Shown here: positions 7,584-17,096 of the stretch, in pieces
Layout of the letters: every line of letters begins with the position of its first letter
Position numbering within the stretch: the stretch's first letter is position 1
Assembly (NCBI RefSeq): GCF_000620845.1
Contig: NZ_KK211189.1
Span: 2,325,878-2,389,877, forward strand
From: Exiguobacterium marinum DSM 16307
Lineage (GTDB): Bacteria > Bacillota > Bacilli > Exiguobacteriales > Exiguobacteriaceae
DNA: 64,000 nucleotides
Reading direction: 5' to 3'
The notes under the pieces: model-generated
The model's input: only the letters and a program-made list of their open reading frames with translations
What the model was told of the DNA's origin: nothing
Database searches by the model: none
Program-made: the position numbers and the translations under genes

Positions 7584-9233
7584 ATGCAAAAACGTGAAGA
7601 CGGATACGTCCTCGTGCTCGTCCTCGTGACGATGGCGGCTCTCGCCGTCTTGTCGCTCGCTGCTATGCAAGTGAATTTATCGACGAACAAACTGACAGTC
7701 ATCCGGACGGAAGATACCCAATTGAATGAAGATGCGAAAAGCGCGCTCCGTCTCATCGCCGACGAGGTCCGGACCCAGTTCCCGCTCCACGGTGAAGCGG
7801 AAGTCCCTATCCATATGGAGTCCGAAACTGCATTCAATAACAAGATACAGTCTCTCATTATCAATGACGAACCGTTTACAGCTTTGACGACAGATAGCGA
7901 GGTCCGCTACTCGATCGAACTGAAGAAAGATGCGACAAATACAGCCATTCAGACGGCGCCGTTCACGACAATTTTACAAGTGAACGTGACGGCATCCCGA
8001 CAAGTGAACCCGGAACAGCCCGTGCTCGCGGTCGAATACACGCAAGATCTATATTTGACGGCGCTCCCGTCCTTTTTATACTACGTCCTCGGGTCCGACC
8101 AACAGTTAAACGTGAATGGTATGCCGACGGTTCAAGGAAATATCTATTCAGGCGGTCCGCTTTCCTTCATGCGTAAGGCTAACTTTCAATTAGATGGCGT
8201 GGCCAAGCAAATCGATAATGTGGATACAAGCCGGCTTCATTTAGACGGTCGAATTGATTTGTTGCAGTTGAACGACTGCTTAAGTTGTCAACAAGAAAAC
8301 TATTTCACGGCAGGTACGGAACAGGCTGGTGAAAAAGCAGACGTTGGGGTGTCCCCAAGTCGCTTCTCCCCGTTCCAATATGACTATTCGATCATTGAAT
8401 TTTTGAATCGTCGACTTGACACGCCCCTCACCTTCACGAACAACGTCAACTCGAAAATCTTTGAAGAAGGGCTGATTGCCTCGACGAATCGAGTTTTCGA
8501 GCTCGAACGGGTATTGTCGGAAGACGGCTCTTCAATCATCGAACGACCGACTTCATATTTACGGGCGGATGCCTATAACGCTTTAACGGATCCGACCATT
8601 TTGACATTGCCTACTACCATTTCTGATCGTGCCATGTATGTCACCGAGTCCATTACCGAATCGAACGCCCCGCTCCTATTCGATGGAGATGTCGTGATTG
8701 AATCACTTAACAAACTGACGATTGCGCGCCCATTGATCGTGCGGGGAAATTTGACCATTAAAGGCAATGTGTCATTCAGTTCAACTGTCTACACGCTCGG
8801 CGACACCTTCATCGACCGTGCCAATATCCTTCCAATCGATGCAGAGAAAGGGAACTCCCTCATCCTCTTGTCAAAAGGAAAGATCTTATTGAACCGAATC
8901 AACGAATTCGATGATACACCGACGACGCTTCAGGCGTTCATGTATAGTGATTCGAACGAACCAACTTACGTCTATGCGGTCGGATCAATCCTAGAAGTCA
9001 ACGGAGGACTTTACAGTAAGGGCCCACTTGAGGTGAACGTCTTCCGCGGAACGTTCGGAGGCGGGAACGGCTTAAGCCCAGCTGAGAACTTCAACCTCCA
9101 AGTTCCGGCTCATGCGCCCGATCAGTCCCGCTTAAAACTGACCTATAACGATTCCGTGTTTAATCAACTCGAAACATTACCGGTCACGAATCAACTCCAG
9201 TTTTTCGTCAGCCATCCTGTTCAATTAAAATAA
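7584..9233 (+). CDS. Large minor prepilin (PilX/GspK-like), 549 residues
   Basis: Begins MQKREDG|YVLVLVLVTMAALAV, a prepilin-like leader with Tyr at +1 and no Glu at +5, as in PilX or GspK-type tip pilins. The rest is a long beta-rich extracellular region. A CLSC pair lies near residue 230, and the second half resembles the repeated strands of a beta-solenoid (stretches such as IVRGNLTIKGNVSF). The ribosome site AGGAGG (7571-7576) fixes the ATG at 7584; upstream in-frame codons overlap the previous gene. It is last in the operon, before a terminator. Its size suggests an adhesive or tip function, which is an inference. Confidence 0.78.
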   Translation: MQKREDGYVLVLVLVTMAALAVLSLAAMQVNLSTNKLTVIRTEDTQLNEDAKSALRLIADEVRTQFPLHGEAEVPIHMESETAFNNKIQSLIINDEPFTALTTDSEVRYSIELKKDATNTAIQTAPFTTILQVNVTASRQVNPEQPVLAVEYTQDLYLTALPSFLYYVLGSDQQLNVNGMPTVQGNIYSGGPLSFMRKANFQLDGVAKQIDNVDTSRLHLDGRIDLLQLNDCLSCQQENYFTAGTEQAGEKADVGVSPSRFSPFQYDYSIIEFLNRRLDTPLTFTNNVNSKIFEEGLIASTNRVFELERVLSEDGSSIIERPTSYLRADAYNALTDPTILTLPTTISDRAMYVTESITESNAPLLFDGDVVIESLNKLTIARPLIVRGNLTIKGNVSFSSTVYTLGDTFIDRANILPIDAEKGNSLILLSKGKILLNRINEFDDTPTTLQAFMYSDSNEPTYVYAVGSILEVNGGLYSKGPLEVNVFRGTFGGGNGLSPAENFNLQVPAHAPDQSRLKLTYNDSVFNQLETLPVTNQLQFFVSHPVQLK

Positions 9234-9240
9234 GCTCAAA

Positions 9241-9281
9241 AAAATCGGCTTCCTCTCGATATGAGAAGAAGCCGATTTTTT
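9241..9281. terminator. Bidirectional intrinsic terminator
   Basis: AAAATCGGCTTC (9241-9252) pairs with GAAGCCGATTTT, with runs of A and T on either side. It can serve the minor pilin operon on the plus strand and the ankyrin gene, whose stop lies inside it, on the minus strand. Confidence 0.85.
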
Positions 9282-9942
9282 AGTTCTCCATCTTTAAGAT
9301 GAGGTCTGAATTGTAGTCTTTGGCCGTCTGTTCCATGGCATTGGTCCACTTCGCACCGTTGTCGAGCAGCAGTCGAGTCAACTCGACCTGGTTATGACGG
9401 ACCGGCTGCAATAACACCGATTCGTCATCTTGAATCGGATAGCCCTGATCGAGGAGATGTTTGACTGCCTCAAGATTCAACGAGTCGACAGCAATCCTGA
9501 GAAGTCGCTCATCCTCGACATAACGTATGGCGAGCTCCCATTGCTCGGGACTGCCGTTCGCGCTGAACAAAGGCGTGATGATCGGCATCCCTTCCACTTC
9601 TTCAAACGGGTCGAGCCCTTGCTCGAAATACGCTTCAATCACGTCCATCGGTGCAGTAGTCACCGCCGTCGCAAACTGCTCGGATGTCGGAAGGATTTTT
9701 TTATCCTTCAGAATGAGTCGGACGGCCTCCCATTCCTCCCGTGTTTGTAAATCAGTCAACTCTTCTTTTGAAACTGAAGAACGTTGGTTTACTTCTTTTA
9801 TTAAAGCATCACCAGACAATTGTGAGAGCTCCGGTTGGGATTGGCTCCAATAAAGAAGTCCTCCCAATCCACAAACGAGAAGCAATCCGGTGATTCCAAT
9901 CATCATTCGCTTGCGATTCATCATTCGCCAACTTTCTGCCAT
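9280..9942 (-). CDS. Membrane-anchored ankyrin-repeat-like protein
   Basis: 220 residues. A hydrophobic segment (MIGITGLLLVCGLGGLLYW) near residue 15 would anchor it with the bulk outside. The C-terminal half has helix pairs of ankyrin type (LEAVKHLLDQGYPIQDDE, VELTRLLLDNGAKW). The start is uncertain: ATG at 9942 or either of two ATGs six or seven codons later, with no strong ribosome site. The stop of the upstream large secreted protein is 4 nt away, so the pair is probably co-transcribed. A protein-binding role, perhaps with that secreted protein, is inferred from position only. Confidence 0.65.
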   Translation of the reverse strand: MAESWRMMNRKRMMIGITGLLLVCGLGGLLYWSQSQPELSQLSGDALIKEVNQRSSVSKEELTDLQTREEWEAVRLILKDKKILPTSEQFATAVTTAPMDVIEAYFEQGLDPFEEVEGMPIITPLFSANGSPEQWELAIRYVEDERLLRIAVDSLNLEAVKHLLDQGYPIQDDESVLLQPVRHNQVELTRLLLDNGAKWTNAMEQTAKDYNSDLILKMEN

Positions 9943-9946
9943 TCAC

Positions 9947-12900
9947 TTAATAACGGTCATCATCCTGTCCTGAGGCATTCGTTTGGATGATGCGTACATA
10001 AAAGGTATCTTTCACCGCTTCAAACGGTTTTCCTGCCGGGAGAGTTGTATATACTTCCACTTTGGCCACACCCGGTTTCACTGGAATCAACTCTTTTCCT
10101 GACGCACTGACTTGAACAAATTCTTCACCAGACACAATCTCCATCCGATAATCACGCCAAGTCGAGGTCGTCGGCCAGTACTCGAGGAGCGGTGGCCGTG
10201 GTGCCATTCCTTCACCGATATTAATCGTCATGTCTTTTGACATCAATTGGTTCGGATATTCGTTGACACGGACGATTGAAATGTTTGAACGAATGTTCCG
10301 TAAGGCATTGTCATTAAATGTTGTCTGAATCGGAATGTCCGTAACGATCCCGTTATTTCCATATCCATGATTGGCACGTAATTGGTATCCGGTCGCACTT
10401 TCGGTGACCGTCAAAGCCGACGGGGTGGTCCCGATTCGTTCAAGCGGGATGGTTACACTTGGTGATGAGGTCACTTGAATCGTCGCGACTTCATTCACTC
10501 GTTTTTCTTCGTCCACACTATCCCATACCCACAAGTCGAGTTGGCTCGGTGTTTGGCTCAAGGATGGTGCCGTGACATTGATTGTAAAGACAGTACTAGG
10601 TGCAGCGATATTTAACCCACTGAAAAAGTCACCGACGTCAACAGTCGCCTTGAATTGAGTCATACCTGGTTTTAATCCAACGATTTTCAAGTTGTTCCCG
10701 TCCTGTTCGAAGCGGACACTGTCACCGGATTCAACGACATAACGAACCGACTTGTACTGTGCCGTTTCCGGCATGACTTTTGGTGTCACGGTAGTCGCTT
10801 GACCGACATACAGTTCTTTTGACTGAACGGTAAGCTGTTCAGGCGGGCTGATGACCTTTACGTTCGACTCCGCTACGACACGTGGTTTCCCATCACCTGG
10901 ATCAATCGTCAACCGTAACGTGGCAGTTCCTGTCTTCAGTCCGGTCACAATCGCATTGTTTCCTTGTGAAACAAGTTTGGCGACACCGTTCGCATCGATG
11001 ATTTCCCATTTCAAGCTTTTCCATTTCGGGTTTGAATAAGGATCCCCTTTTGCATCGGTGATGGTCGGACTGACAATCTGTTGTGCACCAATTTGCAGTG
11101 TGACGTTCGGGATCTTCGCACCGTACGCATACGGTGCCCCAATATTGATCAATAAATCAGGGAACGAAGAGTGAACGATCTGCTCCTTATCCCAGTCGTT
11201 GTGCTTATCTAAATTATGACCTTGCTTCTTCGCATACTCAATCAATGTCGTCAACTGGTTATCCGCTTTTTTCAGTTGAATGAGCGAGGAAGAAGACTCG
11301 ATGGCACGGACAACTACTTCAAACGTCACAGTCCGGTCACCACTCTCGTTCGGGAGAAATACGTTCGAGTTCCCGTGTCGCTCGTAATACAGATTCGGTT
11401 TTAACTCTAGATTGATTTCATTTAGATTCGTGACCGGATAGTCTGTTCCATTTCCATCACGAATCGCAACGATTTCAAGTTGTTTTGGCAACTTCTCTGT
11501 GAAGGTCGTCGAATCAATCCGCAGGAACTTGTCACCCTTTTGGTCTTTCGATCGATCAAATTGTTCTGGATATTGAACTTGGTATCGAATCGTTCCCGTC
11601 TCAAACAAGTTGATGGTCGAAGGATCAATCGAACGAGACACTTGAATCAAGTCCGATACATTCTCCGCACGTTTTACGTTAATCGTGAACGTATCAATCA
11701 CTTTGGCATTCCGTTGATCGGACGTCTCGATTTTCACTTCAATCGGTCGGTTTGCGACAACGTCCGCTGCAGGAATCGTGAACTCTTTGACTTCATAGTT
11801 TCGCAATTCTTCAAATGCTACCGACTTTCCGTTGTATGTGATTGTTGAATTCAAAAATAAGTCTTGGAAGTCATAGTCACTCGGACGCCACATCAACTTG
11901 ACATCTTTGCCAGCAGTCACTTCAACTACTCCAGCTTCTATGTCGGAAGAAGTGTATGAGTTCGTAGAATCGCTGACTGATTCGATCACATTATAAGGTT
12001 TGTGGTTCGCCCCGATAAAAGCGCGATACATCGTGTTGATAAAGATTTTTTTCTCATCTTGAACTGAAAACTGATTCGTGTGACCCGCGCCCGAATAGGT
12101 GAAGTTATTTTTCGTGTATGTGTAGTAATGGTTACTCGCATCTCCATATGACCGTTCCTTACTAGAATTATCCGAAGACAAGTTGTACCAAGGTGTAACT
12201 TCAGGGTCATTCAAATCAAGGGTGAAATATTGGTTGTGCGTTTTTGAGATCTTTTTAGGCTCATCATTCAAAGCATATGGATATGAAGTGAAAATTCCAT
12301 CCTGCACTTTTTCAATCACCTGAGTAACTTGCGGTGCACCATAACCCATATTCGTATAGATTTTTTGTCCTGAAATATTCTTTGTGGAGTCTGAATTGAT
12401 AAACTGACGTTCCCACTCTGAAGTGGCAGAGTTCCCACCACCGGAACGGAAAATTGTATCATGGGTCAACATGACTCCTTGTCCCGTTTCTGAGAACGTT
12501 TTTACTTTGGAAGTAGCCGCAACGTTCATGCTACCTTGTGTGTTATAAGAATCCTGAAAACCAAAAATCAACATATCATACGTATTATTATTCAAACCTT
12601 GATCGAACTTACCTAGTTGAAAATCACTGGTTGTTCCATTATTTAACGTGAATTGATATTGACCGTTACTGTCTGTCAGCATATTTGACAAGTAGTCAGA
12701 AATTTTTCCTTTACTCGCTGTTCCTGCAGTTAGTTGTAAGATGTTTGCTTCTACTTTTTGATCGATATAGAGGAACGTCCCCTTTTTATAATCTTTACGC
12801 CCGGTTACTGTATCTTTAGCAACAATCATCCAATTCTTCGGACCGGTATACGTAGGTCGAGATAATAGAAACTCGAGTTGATTCGTTGAATTTGCGACTA

Positions 12901-13708
12901 CTTCTCTCACCTTATCTTCAGCATCAAAGCGATCGTTGTGATTAAAATCAATGTATAATTCTACAATCGTGCTTGAAGTTGGTGGGTTTACAAATTGATA
13001 GTTGAACTGAAACGGCTTTCGATCATTGTTTTTGATTTGTACCGTTTGATTCACAAGCGGTTGTTGATTATACGTCACGTCAACATTCGACAACAAGGGA
13101 CGAATGCTCGATTGATTGACTAATTGATTGATCAGCGCCCCGTCCGTATCAAACTGTTTGACGTTGGCATACTCTTTGAATGCGGCTATTTTTTTTACAT
13201 TTTCTCCACCGAGCAACAAATCTTTATGAAGGTATACCGGTAACCCTGTTTTTACGTAAAATTCTGTAATCTCATCGAACTTTAAATCTGTTAAATCATT
13301 TAAAATCGTCGTCGTATTATGTTCAGTATTACGATTCGATGTACTTTTTATTTTATTCACTTTATTAAGTGCTTCTTGATACTTTTCATTTTCACCAAGT
13401 GGGCTACTTGCCAATACAATCGCATCGTAAGCTCCATCCATCGGGAAACGAGTCGCATTGAATTGTTTAACCGTTAAAAAATCGATCTCTAACTTATTCA
13501 ATGTATTCAAATCGTTTACTAATGTCTTTTTATACGAGTCAATCGCCGTTTCTAAAGCATCTTGAGTCAATACATTGCTTGCTGTATACGCATCTCTTAA
13601 ATATAGTACTTTATATTTCGGTAATTCCTGCGCCTCTACAAACTTGCTTTGAGGGACGAACGAAAGTAGTAAAATGAAGATTATGGCAACATGCATGAGT
13701 TTACGCAA
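9947..13708 (-). CDS. Very large secreted surface protein (DUF5057-type)
   Basis: About 1253 residues. TTG at 13708 has AGGGAGG 8 nt upstream and leads straight into a signal peptide (LMHVAIIFILLLSFV, likely cleaved after VEAQ); an in-frame GTG at 13738 lacks a ribosome site. The N-terminal half matches my recollection of the DUF5057 family, including a stretch resembling a Rossmann-type domain (NTYDMLIFGFQDS ... GQGVMLTHDTIF). A GEVED-like, acidic motif (YIDFNHNDRFDAEDK) near residue 260 could bind calcium. The C-terminal half has repeated Ig-like strands with Big2-style endings (GLKTGTATLRL, GLKPGMTQFKA, VKPGVAKVEV). No LPXTG anchor or C-terminal membrane segment is present. Its place next to the pilus genes suggests an adhesin or pilus-associated protein, perhaps an analogue of PilY1; that is inference. 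Confidence 0.72.
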   Translation of the reverse strand: MRKLMHVAIIFILLLSFVPQSKFVEAQELPKYKVLYLRDAYTASNVLTQDALETAIDSYKKTLVNDLNTLNKLEIDFLTVKQFNATRFPMDGAYDAIVLASSPLGENEKYQEALNKVNKIKSTSNRNTEHNTTTILNDLTDLKFDEITEFYVKTGLPVYLHKDLLLGGENVKKIAAFKEYANVKQFDTDGALINQLVNQSSIRPLLSNVDVTYNQQPLVNQTVQIKNNDRKPFQFNYQFVNPPTSSTIVELYIDFNHNDRFDAEDKVREVVANSTNQLEFLLSRPTYTGPKNWMIVAKDTVTGRKDYKKGTFLYIDQKVEANILQLTAGTASKGKISDYLSNMLTDSNGQYQFTLNNGTTSDFQLGKFDQGLNNNTYDMLIFGFQDSYNTQGSMNVAATSKVKTFSETGQGVMLTHDTIFRSGGGNSATSEWERQFINSDSTKNISGQKIYTNMGYGAPQVTQVIEKVQDGIFTSYPYALNDEPKKISKTHNQYFTLDLNDPEVTPWYNLSSDNSSKERSYGDASNHYYTYTKNNFTYSGAGHTNQFSVQDEKKIFINTMYRAFIGANHKPYNVIESVSDSTNSYTSSDIEAGVVEVTAGKDVKLMWRPSDYDFQDLFLNSTITYNGKSVAFEELRNYEVKEFTIPAADVVANRPIEVKIETSDQRNAKVIDTFTINVKRAENVSDLIQVSRSIDPSTINLFETGTIRYQVQYPEQFDRSKDQKGDKFLRIDSTTFTEKLPKQLEIVAIRDGNGTDYPVTNLNEINLELKPNLYYERHGNSNVFLPNESGDRTVTFEVVVRAIESSSSLIQLKKADNQLTTLIEYAKKQGHNLDKHNDWDKEQIVHSSFPDLLINIGAPYAYGAKIPNVTLQIGAQQIVSPTITDAKGDPYSNPKWKSLKWEIIDANGVAKLVSQGNNAIVTGLKTGTATLRLTIDPGDGKPRVVAESNVKVISPPEQLTVQSKELYVGQATTVTPKVMPETAQYKSVRYVVESGDSVRFEQDGNNLKIVGLKPGMTQFKATVDVGDFFSGLNIAAPSTVFTINVTAPSLSQTPSQLDLWVWDSVDEEKRVNEVATIQVTSSPSVTIPLERIGTTPSALTVTESATGYQLRANHGYGNNGIVTDIPIQTTFNDNALRNIRSNISIVRVNEYPNQLMSKDMTINIGEGMAPRPPLLEYWPTTSTWRDYRMEIVSGEEFVQVSASGKELIPVKPGVAKVEVYTTLPAGKPFEAVKDTFYVRIIQTNASGQDDDRY

Positions 13709-13773
13709 TGTATAGTCCTCCCTATTTTTAGTCTTCACTACTAATTATCCCACCCACTTGAAAAAATATACAT

Positions 13774-15003
13774 CTATTTCTTTGACATCAGGTAAATGTT
13801 TTCGCTTAAGAAGCGTCTCACTTCACTGATGAAATAAAGAGACCCGGTCACAATCAGCGTCTCGCTTGTCGGCGTCTCGATCCAATCGTGAAGCCACTGT
13901 TGCCATTCGATAAAGTACGCCCCATCTTTCTCTAGTTGCGCTTTCGTTCTAGCACGCGGAAAGTCGAACGTCGTCTCATACACATCCCCGATTTGCTGGA
14001 GGGAACGAACCATCGTGTCGCGGTCTTTATCCTCTAAAATGGCGGTCAGCACGGTCACGTCTGTCTCTTGATTAGCTTGTAAAACTAATGCCTCGATGCC
14101 TTCCTGATTATGTGCCCCATCTAAAATAATACGCGGTCGTTTTGATACGAGCTCATATCGTCCCGGGTGTTGCGTTCGCTCGAGACCCGATTGAATGGCT
14201 TCTTCCTTCCAACCGAGGTGACGTGCCACCGCCACGGCGCATGCCCCGTTATAGGCCTGATGATGCCCTGTCAATCCGAGCACGACAGGTGGCATGGCTT
14301 GATATGTCACGACTGTCTCTGCCCCGTCTTCAATCTTAGTCACGAGCGCACGTGCGTCATGAATTTGTGCATCCAAGGCCTCACCTTTTTTTTGCAACAA
14401 CTCAATCAACTGGTCCTTCTCGACACTATGGAACATCGGCACACCGCGTTTCATGATGCCATACTTCTCCATCGCAATCTCTTCAAGCGTATCGCCGAGA
14501 ATGCCTTGATGATCATGTCCGATCGACGTCACGACGGTCGCAAGTGGATGTGTCAACACATTGGTCGAATCGAGTCGTCCCCCAAGACCGACTTCCCAAA
14601 TGATCAGGGCAGGACGTGTGTCATCAAAATAGCACCATGCCATCATCGTCAATAGCTCGAATTCCGTCAACGTTTCCGGCGCCTCGTCCGCACAAACTTT
14701 GACACGGTTCGCCACATCGACGAGCGCATCTTCAGGAATCGGTTCCCCGTTCAACATGATCCGCTCCTCGAACTGAATGATATAAGGTGAGGTGAACGTG
14801 CCGACGGATAAGCCGTTCTCCATCGCCATCGCCCGTAAAAACGCGACGGTCGACCCTTTTCCGTTCGTCCCAGCGACATGAACGGACGGCCGTTCTTCCA
14901 ATCCTAATCGCTCAATCATCCAGTTCATCCGTTCAAGACCTGGTTTGATCCCGAAGCGAAGCTGTCCACTCAACCAATCGAATACGTCTTGTCTCGTCTC
15001 CAT
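13774..15003 (-). CDS. folC: Folylpolyglutamate synthase / dihydrofolate synthase
   Basis: 409-residue Mur-ligase-type enzyme that adds glutamates to folates in the cytosol. The ATP-binding loop VAGTNGKGST is near residue 45, followed by the SPYIIQFEERI segment (omega loop), GLGGRLDSTN near residue 147, and DGAHNQEG in the C-terminal domain. Length matches the family. The ATG at 15003 has a GGAG site 8 nt upstream. It is divergent from selO. In B. subtilis folC lies between valS and comC; here the same neighbours are kept with extra genes inserted on both sides. Confidence 0.95.
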   Translation of the reverse strand: METRQDVFDWLSGQLRFGIKPGLERMNWMIERLGLEERPSVHVAGTNGKGSTVAFLRAMAMENGLSVGTFTSPYIIQFEERIMLNGEPIPEDALVDVANRVKVCADEAPETLTEFELLTMMAWCYFDDTRPALIIWEVGLGGRLDSTNVLTHPLATVVTSIGHDHQGILGDTLEEIAMEKYGIMKRGVPMFHSVEKDQLIELLQKKGEALDAQIHDARALVTKIEDGAETVVTYQAMPPVVLGLTGHHQAYNGACAVAVARHLGWKEEAIQSGLERTQHPGRYELVSKRPRIILDGAHNQEGIEALVLQANQETDVTVLTAILEDKDRDTMVRSLQQIGDVYETTFDFPRARTKAQLEKDGAYFIEWQQWLHDWIETPTSETLIVTGSLYFISEVRRFLSENIYLMSKK

Positions 15004-15078
15004 CTTTCACACTCCTACTATTTACACTTCTGTTTCATCTTATCAAAATTCACGACAGCCGTTATGGAAAACAGTCTG

Positions 15079-15087
15079 TGCTATACT
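15079..15087 (+). promoter_or_regulatory. Possible extended -10 promoter of selO
   Basis: TGC-TATACT (TATACT at 15082-15087) matches an extended -10 element 26 nt before the selO start. No good -35 is present at 17 nt. The rest of the folC-selO gap shows nothing else. Confidence 0.35.
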
Positions 15088-15112
15088 CGAAGCGAAGAAG
15101 GAGGCATGCGCC

Positions 15113-16549
15113 ATGACAACTGACTGGAACTTCGAGGCGACGTACCTCGAACTACGTGACATCTTTTACGACCGTGGTCCCATCCATCCGGTCGACAACC
15201 CAACACTCGTCTTGTTTAACGATCCATTAGCCGCTTCACTCGGGCTTGATGCGCATACAGTCAAACAAGACATCGACTTACTTGCCGGCAACCGTCAAAC
15301 CGAGACGTCGTTCTCTCAAGCATACGCCGGACACCAGTTCGGGAACTTGACGATGCTCGGGGACGGAAGGGCCCTCATGCTCGGCGAACACGTGACTCCG
15401 AACGGGAAGCGTGTCGATGTGCAATTGAAGGGCTCAGGACCGACGGAGTACTCCAGAGGTGGCGACGGACGGGCCGCACTCGGTCCAATGGTACGGGAAT
15501 TCATCATCAGCGAGGCGATGCATGCGCTCGGCATTCCGACGAACCGGGCGCTCGCCGTCGTTCAGACAGGAGAAGCCCTCATGCGACAAGGTCCAAAACA
15601 CGGAGCCATCCTGACCCGGGTCGCTTCAAGCCATCTTCGTGTCGGGACGTTCCAATTCGCGGCAGGCGCCGGTTCAATCGATGATGTCACCGCGCTCGCG
15701 GATGTTGCGATTCATCGTCACGACCCTGATTTGATCGACCTACCGGATCGTTACGAACAGTTCCTCGGTCGCGTCGTCGAAAGACAGGCGAGACTGATCG
15801 CCAACTGGCAACTCGTCGGGTTCATTCACGGGGTGATGAATACGGACAATATGTTCATCAGTGGTGAAGGTCTCGATTACGGACCTTGCGCGTTCATGGA
15901 CACATATCATCCGGAGACCGTCTTCAGCTCGATTGACCGCGAGGGACGATACGCCTATGCGAACCAACCGTATATCGGGTCTTGGAACCTCGCCCGACTC
16001 GCAGAGACATTGCTGCCGCTCCTTGGAGAGACGAAAGAAGATGCGGTCGATGTGGCGAACAAACAGCTCACCCGCTATACCGAGCTATATAAAGAAGCGT
16101 ATTTCACTGGACTCGCGCATAAGATTGGCCTATACGTCCGAAAAGACGGTGACGATGCGCTCACCGATGAACTGCTTCGGTTGATGGTAGAGACGGAGTC
16201 GGACTATACGAACACGTTCCGCGCGTTGACGCTCGGTGAGATTGAATCTCTCTCATTCGCAACTCGGGAAGACGGGAAGGCGTGGCTTGGCGCTTGGCGA
16301 AAACGTCTGAGTGAGCAAGGTCTCCCGGACAAGGACGTAAGTCGAATCATGCGCCAATACAACCCAGCCGTCATTCCACGTAATTATCACGTCGAAAAAG
16401 CGATTCAAGCAGCAGAACGAGGTAACTTCAGTCCGACCGAGTCGCTACTCACGATTTTGCGTGACCCGTATAACTACGACCATCCGTCTGAATATGTGTC
16501 GGCAGGTCCCCCACGGACGTATCCGTATCAGACGTTTTGTGGTACATGA
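15113..16549 (+). CDS. selO: Protein adenylyltransferase SelO (YdiU/UPF0061 family)
   Basis: 478-residue pseudokinase-fold enzyme. SelO homologues transfer AMP from ATP to Ser, Thr or Tyr of target proteins and are linked to redox stress responses. Family signatures are clear: YAGHQFGN and LGDGRA near residues 65-85, KGSGPTEYSRGGDGRAALG near 105-125, and HGVMNTDNM with the DYGPC active-site motif near 240-260. A C-terminal cysteine (QTFCGT) takes the place of the selenocysteine found in eukaryotic members. The ATG at 15113 has GGAGG 8 nt upstream; the longer reading frame back to 14945 overlaps folC and lacks support. It sits alone between folC and a terminator. Confidence 0.95.
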   Translation: MTTDWNFEATYLELRDIFYDRGPIHPVDNPTLVLFNDPLAASLGLDAHTVKQDIDLLAGNRQTETSFSQAYAGHQFGNLTMLGDGRALMLGEHVTPNGKRVDVQLKGSGPTEYSRGGDGRAALGPMVREFIISEAMHALGIPTNRALAVVQTGEALMRQGPKHGAILTRVASSHLRVGTFQFAAGAGSIDDVTALADVAIHRHDPDLIDLPDRYEQFLGRVVERQARLIANWQLVGFIHGVMNTDNMFISGEGLDYGPCAFMDTYHPETVFSSIDREGRYAYANQPYIGSWNLARLAETLLPLLGETKEDAVDVANKQLTRYTELYKEAYFTGLAHKIGLYVRKDGDDALTDELLRLMVETESDYTNTFRALTLGEIESLSFATREDGKAWLGAWRKRLSEQGLPDKDVSRIMRQYNPAVIPRNYHVEKAIQAAERGNFSPTESLLTILRDPYNYDHPSEYVSAGPPRTYPYQTFCGT

Positions 16550-16579
16550 ACCATCTCGCTTTTGTGAGATGGTTTTTTT
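16550..16579 (+). terminator. Intrinsic terminator of selO
   Basis: ACCATCTC (16550-16557) pairs with GAGATGGT (16566-16573), followed by a run of seven T. It begins immediately after the selO stop. Confidence 0.85.
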
Positions 16580-16637
16580 GAAACCAATTTTTCATTCATA
16601 CGTAATATGCAGTGTTCTTATTTGAAAGGAAATGATG

Positions 16638-17096
16638 ATGATGAATGAAATGACACTTGCCTATTGGAATGAATATTGGAAAGAAATTGGATTTCATCCA
16701 CCGATCGACGTTGAAGCGTTTCAGTTTGGCGATGATGCAAATGCATTGGCAGCACTAGTCGTCTCTGGAAAGAAAACCGCAACATGTTCCGCCCATATAC
16801 TTTATGAGATAGAGAAGGAACTGCTTCCCTACGTCGGTCAGTACGCCATCGTTCTTGATGCAGCGGAACGACCGGTTGCCATCATTCAAACGACTGACGT
16901 CACAATTCAGCCGATGAATGAGGTATCCGAAGAGTTCGCCTTGGCTGAAGGGGAAGGGACGTATGCAGACTGGTGGGAGATCCATGAGCGATTCTTTATC
17001 GAATTACTCGGTTCGTATCAATTATCTTTTTCGCCAAGTATGAAGCTTGTCTGTGAACGCTTTATTGTCGTGGACCGATTCAATGAAAAAGAGTGA
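16638..17096 (+). CDS. ASCH-domain protein
   Basis: About 152 residues, a single ASCH domain. This fold is related to PUA and is expected to bind RNA or nucleotides; some relatives hydrolyse N4-acetylcytidine. Visible signatures are FGDDANALAALVVSGKKTATCS near residues 25-50, a central strand DAAERPVAIIQTTDVTI, and the acidic DWWEIHERFF segment near 110. Four in-frame ATGs occur at 16632-16641; AGGA at 16627-16630 best fits 16638 or 16641. It is convergent with, and its 3' end overlaps, the apparently read-through lipoprotein frame on the other strand. Confidence 0.82.
   Translation: MMNEMTLAYWNEYWKEIGFHPPIDVEAFQFGDDANALAALVVSGKKTATCSAHILYEIEKELLPYVGQYAIVLDAAERPVAIIQTTDVTIQPMNEVSEEFALAEGEGTYADWWEIHERFFIELLGSYQLSFSPSMKLVCERFIVVDRFNEKE

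Noticed and set aside
14945-15112. 56-codon N-terminal extension of selO
   Set aside because: It overlaps the folC start on the other strand and lacks a ribosome site; the ATG at 15113 has GGAGG at the right distance and begins with the family N-terminus.
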